From Helicoverpa zea (Eukaryota > Arthropoda > Insecta > Lepidoptera > Noctuidae): 64,000 nt of DNA. The translations under genes and the position numbers were made by a program. Under the pieces are notes generated by a model. It was given only the letters and a program-made list of their open reading frames with translations. It did no database searches and was not told the DNA's origin. The stretch lies in contig NC_061460.1 of assembly GCF_022581195.2 (NCBI RefSeq), forward strand, positions 11,877,501-11,941,500, written 5' to 3'. Positions 1-12,500 of this stretch are shown here, piece after piece; position 1 is the stretch's first letter, and each line of letters begins with the position of its first letter.

Positions 1-1629
1 GACCGTTTAGGGAGATATGTGTGTTATGAGCCCTAATAGATAAACATTAATATTTATCCATAAGGACTGTAAATATGTACGGTGTTGTTTGTTTGTTTTT
101 CTTCTAGACTGTACATTCTTCTCGCAGTATTGACCTGTATTATTATCGTACCAAGGATTTCCCTTTTCAATATAGAGAGACCTACCTATACATTCCTACT
201 GTTCGCCAACAACAATTTTGAGCTTAATATCTTATTACCATCATTTCAATGGTCCTTCTTCTCCTTCTTTCCTTGGGTATATTCTTTCTGTTGCAAAGCT
301 TTCACTGAGACATTGAATAATATTTAATTTTTTACTTTTTTCAACATCCACTTACCATGAACAGTTTGTGTCACGGTGAAAATATTTGCCACTAACATTG
401 GGTTAGGCTAGGTGCGCCAGACATATCATTACGTGTCGTTCATATTTCATAGATAAATACTTAAATGGAATACATTGAGTTATCTAGGTACTCTATTCCG
501 TCTTTTACCTACTAAAATAACGAAACTAAAACTTTGTGTTTGAAAGCGTGATTTTTTTATATGCGCGGTGATACCACGCGGTTCCAGGTGTTCGTTTGAA
601 CAAGTAGTAGTCAATCGTTTCTAACGCTCATGCAATTCGAGCGTTGCCGGGCGAAAAGATGCTTATTTCAAAGCGCTCTGTAAGCATTCTTGTAATTTCC
701 CTATAGGTAATAGAAAATAATATAAGGAAAAAGGAAGTTTCGGTTACGTAGAAATGGTAATTTAATCTGAATCACGTTGATATTAAACGTAGCTAAAGAT
801 AAATTGAAACTTAGGCACATTATCATAATTTGGTAATTAGTAGGTAGTATATTACGTGTTAATATCTAAGTCTAGTAGATTATATAATTAGGAACCAATC
901 AGTCAATGTAATTAGGACAATCAAGATTAAAGAGATGGGAATCTACACCAATATCATAAAGAGAAAAGATAAGAAACTATTGACAACTGACACCTGGAAC
1001 AAAAAAAACTTTTCACCGCTCGGAAAATCCGTCATTGTATTTTATACAAGAATTTCAATAATGCTAGATATGAGTTCCGTTGGTTATCTTTTAAGACGCG
1101 GCAAATTTGTGTACAAAAATGACTTCTCTACAAATTTATTTAAATTCATACAAAAAATCCTACTTTTACTACTGTCAAAAAACCCCGAAAAGAATTTTTA
1201 TATATTTCTAGTAGAACTAATACTGAAAATATAATATCGCGATCACTTTTTGAGATTAAACAGTATGGCCTGTTACTATGTTTTGAAAGCAAAAGTAGGC
1301 ACATATTTTTTCAAAATAAATAAGTAGCACGTGCATTTATTTATCTACAGTTTTTATGACCCATGCTAATGATAATTAATTAAGTTATTTTTGAATTGAT
1401 TGGTAGCTATACGTCTTAGTTTTTCACTCTTTATTGGTTATGAATCATGCGTATCGCAAATCTAACAATTAATTATTTTGATAATGAAACATACGAGCTT
1501 TTTTGATAAAATGAATGTTTTTGAAATAATGAGAATTCTTGATGACACATCATGCATGCTGTCTGTTGAGTAACATAAGCATGCATTAGTATAAAAACAA
1601 ACGCATCCGAGGTATTATAAACACCCGCA
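1..1629. other. Intergenic DNA, no gene assigned
   Basis: AT-rich sequence with only short unsupported reading frames. An 81-codon frame near 82-327 has hydrophobic composition but no recognisable motif. A possible splice acceptor at 106-107 opens a 37-codon frame to a TGA at 219-221, which I do not recognise. Positions 1073-1150 resemble the 5' end of the Helitron at 47819-52450: both share a stretch reading TGTACAAAAATKACTTYTCTAC followed by an A/T-rich end. This part is probably a decayed Helitron terminus. Confidence 0.4.
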
Positions 1630-1812
1630 AAAAAATGAACACTTGCCTTTTTTTTCTTTTTTTTTACGATTTATAAAATCATCACATGACCCCTCCAGCT
1701 GGGTTAGCAACGGTGAGGGAGTGTCAGGCTCTTACTGACTAAAAACCGTCGTGTTCCGCCTTTTATGTACCAGGGCCGCGGTAACTCTTTCGAACAATCC
1801 CGCAGCACACTT
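1630..1812 (-). mobile_element. Retroelement 3' tail, decayed copy
   Basis: On the minus strand this reads a short GC-rich unit (CCGCGGCCCTGGTACATAAA, then ACACTCCCTCACCG) and ends in a degenerate poly(A), seen as T-runs at 1650-1668 on plus. The same unit recurs at 3605-3953, 33370-33585 and 55050-55215. A unit ending in poly(A) points to a LINE 3' UTR or a SINE copied by target-primed reverse transcription. The clade is not assigned. Confidence 0.6.
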
Positions 1813-2829
1813 GCCACACGTTTTTATTTCATCTTAGGTACCTAACTAATCAAACCATCTTTCAATTGTCATGAAAATTGGCAACTGTGCACAGTACGTC
1901 CACATTTCCTTTGAAATATAAAAAAAAAAACTTTAACATTATAGAAGATATGTAATATATGTATAATCATGGAAAAAGTCACGGGCATAAACTAGTATGA
2001 TTCTCATAAAAATTAGGTATTAAAATTCAATTTACAACTACTTACTTAAAACATGAAAATCAGTAGTTTATTTCGGCTCGTATTTCAATAAAAATCTTTT
2101 TTGTAAGATCGCCATTGACTGTCATCTATTTATTTTATTAGGTTTGATAAACTAATAAACAAATAACAATCTACAATAAAACAATATATAATCGTAAAAT
2201 ATATAGTACGTATACCTGTTTTTTTTACGCATCTAATTTCACTATTTCGTAAGTATTTTCAGTGGGACAGTGATAACTTTTTATTTTATTTATTTATTAG
2301 GGAAAACAAACAATGAGGGTTTTCTAAAATGGCGTCCACGAGGTGGCAGCACCGAGTCGTCAGGTCCAGGTAACTGTCAAAGTGCTTATCTTTACTATGA
2401 ATAGTGAATGATTTTAGTGTTTTTTTTTTATTTTATAATTAAAGCACTGCATTATTGTTTTACTATTGCGGTTGAGTAAATAAAAAAAACTAAATCATAT
2501 TGTGTTAACAAATTTTTCAACAAGCTTTTCCTTAGTACCAGTGACTTTTGCACCCTCTCTCTTAGCTCAATTTTTAGTTCGGAAACCTTATTCTGACCGT
2601 AGTCCATAATAAAATCAATAACACTTCCAATATAAATGAATTTCAATAAACAATAAGTTCGGCACCTACAATTCCATACTATTTGACAGCTGTTTGGACC
2701 TGACGCATACGAAGCGTCAGGTATCACAAGTATCTTAACAAATAGTCTTAGTATCTAACGTAAGTACTTTATGTGTAACTAACAACGTTATCCACATATG
2801 ACTTATTATATTTTACTTATGAACTATTA
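1813..2829. other. Intergenic DNA, AT-rich
   Basis: No gene recognised. It contains a short perfect hairpin at about 2699-2721 (CCTGACGC / GCGTCAGG) just left of the 227-bp MITE. A 91-codon minus frame at 2452-2727 overlaps that hairpin and shows no family signature. Confidence 0.4.
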
Positions 2830-3056
2830 TAGTTCGGCCATTCAGAGAATGCGTTCCTGACACGTCGCGATTGAACTGACGACGTAACTTTGCAATGGCG
2901 TTGCAGTTACGATAAAAATATTTTTGCTGGTTGTTTACCGTTTTAACAATTGAGGAGCATTAAAACAACATTATTATATCAATAATCAATGAATGTAGTT
3001 ACGTCGTCAGTTCAATCGCGACGTGTCAGGAACGCATTCTCTGAATGGCCGAACTA
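2830..3056. mobile_element. 227-bp MITE with long TIRs (copy 1)
   Basis: The element starts TAGTTCGGCCATTCAGAGAA and ends with the reverse complement, flanked on both sides by TA. The terminal inverted repeats run for about 60 bp and enclose an AT-rich core. A second copy of the same length at 6191-6417 appears identical base for base. The TA target duplication suggests a Tc1/mariner-type non-autonomous element; PIF/Harbinger is less likely because the copy-2 left flank is not TTA or TAA. Confidence 0.9.
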
Positions 3057-3116
3057 TAAGCATGCGAGTGAGTTTACAATATACATAATAATATTATGAT
3101 TAAGTAAGTAAAAAAG

Positions 3117-3408
3117 TCGTGGTGGCCTAGTGGGTAAAGAACCAACCTCTCGAGTATGAGGGCGTGGGTTCGATTTCAGGTCAGGCAAGTACCAATGCAA
3201 CTTTTCTAAGTTTGTATGTACTTTCTAAGTATTACTTGGACACCAATGGCTGATAAAAAGGTGAAGGAAAACATCTTGAGGAAACCTGGACTATACAGTC
3301 TGAAATCACCAACCCGCATTGAGCAAGCGTGGTGATTAACGCTCAATCCTTCTCCATGTGAGAGGAGGCCTGTGCTCAGCAGTGGGACGATAAAAAGGCT
3401 GTAACAGT
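3117..3408 (+). mobile_element. tRNA-derived SINE (family 1)
   Basis: The head GTCGTGGTGGCCTAGTGGGT contains an A-box-like TGGCCTAGTGG, and a B-box GGTTCGATTTC follows about 40 nt later, as in pol III SINEs. The body includes the conserved segment with CTTGAGGAAACCTGGACTAT and ends in a tail that includes GAGGAGGCCTGTGCTCAGCA. Related copies occur at 49370-49780, 54049-54436 and as many fragments. It is not a functional tRNA gene because no cloverleaf 3' half is present. Confidence 0.8.
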
Positions 3409-3604
3409 AACAGTATTTATTACAGTAGATTTAGTTAATTTTTCAATAAGACTACTACGAAATTTGGTACATGATAGTGTAAAAATATATCCATGATGTC
3501 CGAAAAAATGGTATTATAATTATTTGCTATGTGGCGGAGAGGTGCGCGAACTCCAGCATTAGTGCGGCAGGATGACATAGAGAATAGAGGGCGTGCACGC
3601 ACCT

Positions 3605-3609
3605 TTTTT

Positions 3610-3674
<65 letters not shown>

Positions 3675-3953
3675 CGACGTAAAATCATCAGGGTTAGCAG
3701 CGGTGAGGGAGTGTCAGACTCTTACTGACTAAAATCATCGTGTTCCGTCATAGACCTTTTATGTACCAGGGCCGCGGTATCTCTTTCGAACAACCCGCAG
3801 CCCCGGCAGGCCTTGGCCCTGCTGGGCCCCGCTGGGGTTGCTGACATCTCTTTGAGGAGCGCGTGGAACAACGCGCGCCGTCGACACGGGTCTGTCGTCT
3901 AGAAAGACAGAGGGACGATGAGCCACCCGAACTCACCGCCCACAGACCCACGC
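3605..3953 (-). mobile_element. Poly(A) retroelement insertion with 14-bp TSD
   Basis: The insertion is bounded by an exact 14-bp direct repeat GCGTGCACGCACCT at 3591-3604 and 3954-3967. On the minus strand it begins in GC-rich sequence, passes through the same unit seen at 1630, 33370 and 55050, and ends in an almost pure A-tract (plus-strand T at 3611-3672, 62 nt). The long homopolymer and intact TSD indicate a recent insertion. It is probably a 5'-truncated non-LTR element; no RT domain remains to assign a clade. Confidence 0.85.
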
Positions 3954-3967
3954 GCGTGCACGCACCT

Positions 3968-6190
3968 CACGTTATTATGGGCTGAAAAACATTTTGACGA
4001 CGACATGTTTGTCGTTTTGTCAGTTTTTGTACAGAAAATATGTCAAACTGCTACATTTATTTCTCACATCAAAGTTAACTAATCTCTGGCAGAAATTGCC
4101 GTTGATTGCGGCAGATTGGCATATAAAAAAAAAAAAAAGTTAACTAATGATTGATAAACATTTACTTTAAAAGCAATTATTGAAATTTTATTTGAATCCT
4201 GTTTTTCATTCAGCTAATAAAGATATATTGTAGCTGTCATGATGACAATATTATTTCAACATTTGCAATTGGTGTAGAAAAAATATAATAGTTAGTGAGC
4301 ATGCGCCTACTTAATTTAAAAGATAATCAAAATCATACGTGATGACTAAGTTTGTTTATTATATACAGGTATATGTAGGTAGTTTTATTGGTAAACATGT
4401 GTAAATCGGTACAAAGAAAAAAAAAATACAGTTTCAATTTTATAAAGCTTATGAGTTCATTGATTCGTATCCTTGCTTCAACGAGCTAATCTCAAGAACT
4501 AGTGGTTTCATTTGTAAAGTTATTTCATTGTTAGATAGCCCATTCATCAAAGGAGGCTATAAGCTACTTTTTACAGGCTTCTTTTCTAGGTTCTTTTCTA
4601 GGTTTTCTAGGTTCATAAAATAGTTCCCAAGGAAAGCGCGTTAAATCGCTGGCGGAAGCTAGTATATACCAACATCTAGATAGCTTAGGAGTCGTAGCAA
4701 AAAGGAATATAGACATATATTTATGAATTGCGAAAAATTAATTACATTTAAGTATATGATTAACAAGCATAAATTAAACAAATAAGCATATGCACGTCAT
4801 TACTTAATAATTAAACAAACGTGTAATTGATTAACACGTTTCACATTTTAGATAGGTAAGTATTTTTATTTACTATACGTAATAATCTCAGATTATGACG
4901 ACACTATCGCTTCGCCATTGAACTTAGCCGATTGGTGGCTAATCATTGAAATAATTAATACGTTTCACATGATTATGTACTACATGGCTGATAACTTAGA
5001 TCGCTTAATCTGCCGGAGACGCCACTGCACTAATTGCCAACCTCACCTGCCCCTGGTGCATCCTACTGAGAAACGGACAAGGCTCTGCCGACCGACTGGT
5101 GGCGGTACAACCGCAATAGCACCTAGTGACACATAAAATGCCTTGCTTTGTTGGAGATGGGCAGCAGCACGGAGTAAAGTGAGCAGGTCTTAAAGAAGGC
5201 GTAAAAAGGTGGAGACTGTAACGTTCTCGCACACCCGCATTTTAACGCGCTACTTTCTTAGGAGATTTTCCGTTATGGCACCTCCTCTTGTAACTTTCCT
5301 TTTCCAAAACGGATGCCCAGACGTATGAATTGGCCAATCCCACTCTGGGGCAGACAGCAGTCTAGCAGTGGTAGTTTTTAGGCTGTGATTACTACCCTGT
5401 ACTAAACTAGACTGCCAGTCAAACTTATGTGTACAAATACATGGTGGGCGTTAAGTTTATGTTTGTGTTCCTCAAAATAAATGAAATATAGTGTAAGATG
5501 AATGAAATGAATACGTAAGTGACCGAAAGTACCTACATGGGCATGCTATCCATTGAAATCTGGTGCTAATTTGATGTATTTGTATTCTTTCGTCCCACAC
5601 GCGTATGTTGGTAGATTTTTTCGGAATACGCGTTTATTGCAGCTCCGGTTAGATTAATGCTGATAAAATTATTATTAGGATATTACTGAATAAAATCTGC
5701 ATTGAATGTCATCATGATTGAGCAGAATTACATTATATTACATTATATTAATAATTTTCCATAAAATATGTTGTTGATTTTTTTTGTTGAAAATTAACAT
5801 TAACAATAAATATTTGAACTTGCAGAACACGACGCTTATGTTGTCGATGAACTTGGACTTAATTGGCATAAATATGTTCTCTGTTGGCTCTTTGTGTAAC
5901 TCAATAAAATATACACCTTTATATTCCATAATTTACTTAATAGGTACTTTATATTTCTTAAACATCGTGATAGAGACTGTCGTCGTTCCAAGATCTGTTA
6001 GACCAATTTTATAATAAAAAAGCATATACCAGATGCCACTTCAAAAAATTAAACTCCATAAGCTGTTAGGCCAATCTTCGAAGTTAATAAGCAAATGTTA
6101 CTAGATCCAACCAGAAAAAAAAACGCAAAAACAAAAGCAACAAAATTAAAAATCAGTAAACCCCCTCACCAATAAATTGACGACTAACTA
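3968..6190. other. Intergenic DNA with transposon relics
   Basis: No gene is supported. 4440-4662 looks like a decayed plus-strand Helitron, with a terminal GGCGGAAGCTAG at 4651-4662, and holds a small tandem TTTTCTAGGTTC repeat near 4580-4615. 4990-5300 is a GC-richer stretch of unknown origin, possibly a retroelement fragment. 5784-6014 has a 76-codon frame with no recognisable motif. Confidence 0.4.
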
Positions 6191-6417
6191 TAGTTCGGCC
6201 ATTCAGAGAATGCGTTCCTGACACGTCGCGATTGAACTGACGACGTAACTTTGCAATGGCGTTGCAGTTACGATAAAAATATTTTTGCTGGTTGTTTACC
6301 GTTTTAACAATTGAGGAGCATTAAAACAACATTATTATATCAATAATCAATGAATGTAGTTACGTCGTCAGTTCAATCGCGACGTGTCAGGAACGCATTC
6401 TCTGAATGGCCGAACTA
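6191..6417. mobile_element. 227-bp MITE with long TIRs (copy 2)
   Basis: Same length and, by eye, the same sequence as 2830-3056, with TA at both flanks (6189-6190 and 6418-6419). It ends about 70 bp upstream of the proposed lipase initiator, so it forms part of the immediate promoter neighbourhood of that gene. Confidence 0.9.
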
Positions 6418-6444
6418 TAATCTAAGATAGCCAGGTGTCGTAGC

Positions 6445-6492
6445 GATAAGAATCATTACAAAAGACTGTGGAAATAGTTAAAAGGCGTCAGT
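6445..6492 (+). promoter_or_regulatory. Putative lipase core promoter
   Basis: A GATA-factor site GATAAG lies at 6445-6450. An arthropod initiator TCAGT at 6488-6492 puts the likely start site near 6490, giving a leader of about 22 nt before the ATG at 6512. No TATA box is evident. GATA sites are common upstream of insect midgut genes, which fits a digestive lipase. This is inference from motifs only. Confidence 0.45.
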
Positions 6493-6511
6493 AGATCACT
6501 AGCGTGCAAAA

Positions 6512-9500
6512 ATGGTGCTTAAATTTGTACTTTTAGTCGCGTTAGCGGTTTCCGCATCAGCTAGACGGGCTCCGCACGCGGATTACGTCGAAAGCCTATT
6601 GAGGGCGAATCCCGCCGCGCGGATGTCCAGCGATGTGGACGAGGATATGCTTTTAGACGTGGTAAGTGTTAAGTTAGAGTGAGGAGTAGGTACTCAATAC
6701 TCAATTCTTGATTAGCATTCCATATGTTATAGCAGGTGGTACATTTTGATTAGTGACAATATGGACCCTATAGGGCACAGCTTAAAGAAGTAGGAGAGTG
6801 TTAATACTAGCCTATTAATATATTATAATTATATTTAAAAACAAATTAATTAGTGAATATGTGATGTCACATAGTCCACATTAATAAAAAAATACGTATT
6901 TAAACGGTGTAGATATGTAGGTATATAACTGTAAAATGATAGTGTTATATTTACACTGTAAAAATAATTAACTTCTTTTGTTTAATTGGAGGATTTAAGT
7001 TCTAAAAAATAGAAGACGACGAAGTATGAGAATCTTCAAAAAAATTGTCTGTGTCAAAGTGACAATGTAGATAGATTTAAAAAAAAATATATTTCTTATT
7101 CAAAATGTGTAAAATTTTAAAGCAAAGGGAGCACACAATAAGCCAGTGTTTAATATTTTCTTTTCATAGATTTGCCTAATATAATGTAATGTAAGGTGTT
7201 ACGAACTATGATGCAATTACCTAATATTTTTCGTATGGTTGCCAATTCCAAGATAACTGAAGAAAGCTCGTTTAATAGCAAGAAGTTACAAAGATTTCTT
7301 TAATTAGAAAATTCCCCTAGACACGAACATAATATGAGAGCCACTCCAAAGAATGTAAACAACCGCAATATACAAATTAATTGCAAATAGGTCAATTACA
7401 TTTTTGAAAATTAATTAAGATAATACTTACAATGAATCACCGAATTATAAGCTGATTAAAGTAATTAAGTGTGATCAGTTTCCTCATTAATTTCATTCGC
7501 GTGCCATAGAAAACTAAATTAAAAGATCTATTGTACAAACGTCATACTCATTATAAAAAGTTTCTAGCCCGTTTTTCTCCATAGGAAGCTACTCTTAGAA
7601 TGGGCAACTAGAAGCAAACTTATTAATATTTTTGAAGTTCATAAGTGCTCGTCAGATAAAATAATATACTTAATAATAAAATCGCATTTCTACGAATTAA
7701 TAAATATATGTCGGTATGTAGATAATAAAATTATTTGACTTTGAAGACTGGGAAATAAGAATAGAGTTTTCGTAGTTACCTATAGTCATAGACATCGGTT
7801 GCCCAGATAACTGGTTTGAAGACATCAAACAGACAGACTCACCATGTGGCACACTGTCATATAGCTACATCCAGTTAGTCTGGAAGCCAACCCCAACATA
7901 GCCGAAAAAAGGCTAGGCAGATGATGATACATAAAACCGCTAATATCAACCTCTTATTTCCAGCCCGGCCTCGTAGCGAAGTACGGCTATCCCATCGAAG
8001 TCCACACAATCACGACCTCCGATGGCTACATCCTGGAAGCCCACAGGATCCCCCACGGCAGGGACAGTAACAACACCCCTGATCCCAACAAACCCATCGT
8101 GTTTATAATGCACGGACTGCTGTCTTCTTCTGCTGACTTCCTCGTCTTAGGACCTGGTACAGCTTTGGGTGAGTTCAATTATCTTCTATTTTTTTGAGTA
8201 AGCACAGCGGAATAAACAGTCGGCCGACAGTCGACCCGATGGTTGGCAATTTAGTTTTTTTTAGAAAATCATGAATCCAATCAAAAACAGTCGGTACGAT
8301 ACCGGCTAAATATTATATTTATGAGGCCAAACAAACTGTCGGCCGACTAAAAGCTGCATGTGCAAATGGACTGAGATGATTTTCTTGGCGATTCATACAA
8401 AAAAAATATGTATGTACATTAGACATAGAAGCCTTATATTATTCATTAAAATTAATACATAGGTTTCCGTTTCAGTCAAATATGTATAGTAGGTTTAAAG
8501 GTATCAAGATTTTGTAAAAGATGATTCCAGAAAGATAAAAACTGATAATTTATTTTTGAAATTACTTAATTATTTAAAGATGGGGGAAAAACATAACAAA
8601 TCATTCATCTTTAGGTATCATTTGCATGTATAGAATGCACTTTTTGCGAAGATAAGCGGTTATCATGATAATTGTTCTGTTCAAAGTTTAATCGTTCAAT
8701 TGTAGCAATATTATTCAAATATTTTGTACGTTACTATAAAGTGTGTCGTGCCTAATCACATTAAACCCTATCACATATACTTTATGATATTCTATGGTGA
8801 ATTGTAAAAAATCACCCGATATAGCTTCCGTTAGCTATTTTCGTCACGTCCTATGGGACCTTACCAAAAGTCCATCATCATCATCATCATCATCCTCCTG
8901 CCCTTATCCCAATTTCATTTGGGGTCGGCGCAGTATGTTTTCTTCTTCCATACTCTTCTATCTGCCGTCATCTCACAAGTAACATTCTTTCTTACCATAT
9001 CTACTTTCACACAATCCATCCATCGTTTTTTTGGTCTTCCTTTTCCACTATATCCGTCCACGTTCATACTCATCACCTTCCTCACAACATGACTCTCATT
9101 CCTCCGCATCACATGCCCATACCACGACAGCCGGTTTCCACGCAGTTTTTCTGATACCGGCGCCACTTTCAAACTTCCTACCAAAAGTCCATATAAAAAG
9201 TAAAAAGAAGCCCTGTAGGTACAATAAATGGACTATGTAAAACTGAAAGATATTTTCAAATCGATCTTGTAATACCTTAGATTAGCGCATCGTTCAAACA
9301 AACAAACAAACAACTTTTTCAGTTTTAGGATATCAATGTGGATTATGAAAATAACCCTGAAACTAGTTAATAAACGATAAGTTTTTAGTGCAATGTCCTG
9401 CCATCCTGTGCCCTTGACTTTTATTAAATTAAGGCCAAAGTTTTGATAAAACAAAAATTATAAACTTTATCTACACAGGATATATAATTAATTATTCAAT

Positions 9501-12500
9501 ATCAAAAGAAATAATAAAAAGATATGCTGAAACGTAACAATGGAATTCCATGTTAGTTGAAAAATGTACCTTAAAATACACTATAAAACGTGTTAAATCG
9601 TATTAGTGATGCAATGATTTAAATTATGTCTTCATTCAAAAAGTTATTTCGATTTATTTTGAAACTGGATGAAAATGTTGAAACACTTTCATTTCATACT
9701 TTATGTCCTGAAAATTACTAAATTACCTACTTTTTGTTCAAAATCTGCAATATTTGTTAAAACTTTCCCCCAAAGATTTTCACGACGACTTCTAAATCAA
9801 AACATTTCTTAGGTACTTAAAACCAATTCAATGAGTATCACACTACCATGACAAATTAACGTGAAAATTAATTGATTATTTTATCGTTTATAATCTTACT
9901 AATAATCTGTCATTAATTATCCGACTAATATTGCTATCGTCGACTTTAGAAGATTAAGATCGAATCACGCGCAGACGCCAGACGTTTCGGAAGCCAAAGC
10001 TGGGAAGCCTACTGATATTGTATCAGATTTAATTCATATAAGACAACCATTGTTTATAATAAAATAGTGATGCAGCAAATATAATGTAATTACATAGTCA
10101 TAATCTAAAACACAGCTGAATGTTGCAATAAAAATATCCCCGGACAATACGGACTAAACTGTCGGCCGATATTTGGTTGTTTGACAGTTTCTTTTGAACC
10201 CAAAACTTTTTAGTCGCTCTGATATCACCCGGATATCTGATCGTTGTAATATGCACACTACCATTTATCTCCATACTGACCCCAACAAACTATCAGCCGA
10301 CTAAGAGTTTGCAGTGTGACGCCCACGGCACTTAATTCGTTTGTCATTTGTTTCTAACTTTCGTCATCATCCACAGGCTACTTACTTGCCGAAGCTGGTT
10401 ACGACGTATGGCTAGGAAATGCCCGTGGTAACTTCTACTCCCGCAAGCACAGATCTTTGAACCCTGACAGCAGCTTAAACCAGAACTTCTGGAAATTCAG
10501 CTGGGATGAGATCGGCAACATTGACCTCCCAGCTTTCATCGACCATATCTTAGAAACTACTGGACAGTCGAAGCTCCATTACATTGGGCACTCTCAAGGA
10601 GGTACTACCTTCTTGGTGCTGAACTCTTTGAGGCCTGAGTACAATGATAAGTTCCTGTCCTTCCAAGGATTGGCTCCTGCGTCCTTCTTCACTTACAATG
10701 ATGTGTCAATGTTCAAGTCTTTGGCACCCTTCGAAAGTATTATTGATGTGAGTGATAATTTTTACATATTTTTTTTACAATAGTCTAGTCCAAGCAGTAC
10801 TCTAACTACAGTTCTAATATTTAAAATTATTCTTGGCCCATGATTTTAAGTTTAATCCCACTTTCACACTAGCCGATTGGTCGCATATACACGTTCGGTT
10901 TTTTTTACGAACGACACATTCCACGCTGATCACGCAGTTTCAACTTTATCATTTAAACTGGTGGCAGTAATTTTTTTGTGTATAAAAACTGTGCCGAAAA
11001 TACGTTACTTTAAAAACGCTATAAGATTCCAAAACTAAAATATATAGTTCTGTTATTTCCATTGTTTACGTATAAAAGCAGGATACAATTGTTTAAACCC
11101 GGAAAGTTACCGAATCCGGGTCAGTTATAAAAGTATTAAATCGTAGACATAACTTTGTTTACATGACATAAACTGGATTATAAATTGTCAACAAACTCTT
11201 TGTAAATATTGAATTAGGTATTCTATTTTATAACGTCGTGTCCTTAATAATGATAATTAAACAATACTTATCTACCTACGTCTGGTTTGTAGCTAAAAAA
11301 TATAAACTCTTCAACGTTTATTTCAATAAAGTTAGGTACCTAACACTTTATACCAATCTTTATTCATTATGCTGATATAAAGATCTTTAAACAAGCAAAT
11401 TACCTAATTAACAATAAATATTCGCAGATTCACTAATCTCAATTCTTGTAGGTATCCAATAACTTTTAATTTTCCCGTGATTTTTCCTCGTCACAGTTTA
11501 CACAGATAAAAAAAAGCCGTGACTAATACTTTTCGCACACACTACAGAAACGTGAAACAAACTAAATCTATAGATTATCTTAGAGATAATAATATTAATT
11601 TGTAATTCTACTAAGTACTTGTTTCTGCTAAAACTCATGTACACTAATTCGTGATAATTAGTTTCTAACAATTTTCAATGATTGATCGTTGAAAAACCAG
11701 GATGTATTTAAAGTTTGGTAAAAACTAGATAAATCTGGTTAAATAGGATGTACCTGTATGGTTATCTATGATAGGGCTTCTCAACCTTCATTTTAGGTCT
11801 ACTAATCACGTGTTTGTCATTTGATAAATGCGTGCAATAAAAACACCCAAACGACACACTGAAACAGTTTCACATTAATTGAAAACACAAATAAGATTGT
11901 AAAACAATTGAGGAAGTATTTGGACAAAAAGATCTCTACTTTCTGTGCATTCTTGTCTCTTCCAATATTTGGATTATAATTGAGAAAAAATATCCTGAAG
12001 AACTTTCCAACCGACTTCCCAAATAGATTCTGAATTCTTTTTTAATTAATATTATCTAATGTTTATACAAAGGCTAACGGTTCTATTTCTTCCTCAGACA
12101 ACCGCATTCGCAATGGGCCAGGGTGAGATCTTCGGAAGCCGAGATTTCGTCTCCTGGTTCCAAGACAACTTCTGTACTTCAACCTTCTCCATGTTCGAGG
12201 TGGCTTGCAATGCTGACATCACAGGACTCGTTGCTGACAGAGAGTACTATAATTCGGTAAGTTTTGATCTAGATCTTAATAATCGTAAATTTACATGGGC
12301 TCTGATCGGGATCAAACGGTATAGTTTGAGTAGGTAACCGGGTACTCACAAACTTGGTTATGACAGTGTCTAGGCTTCGTATTCATCTGGATTAATTTTG
12401 TTAGGAACAGCTAAATTTACTTTCGCTTTTATCATATTAGTAAGAAGGGCTGGATGATAAAGATATAATGTCCAATATCATAATGAAATTGATGGCTTAT

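Noticed and set aside
108..221. 37-codon frame after a good splice acceptor (CTTCTAG) at the left edge
   Set aside because: The composition looks protein-like, but I recognise no family and the upstream exons would be outside the window.
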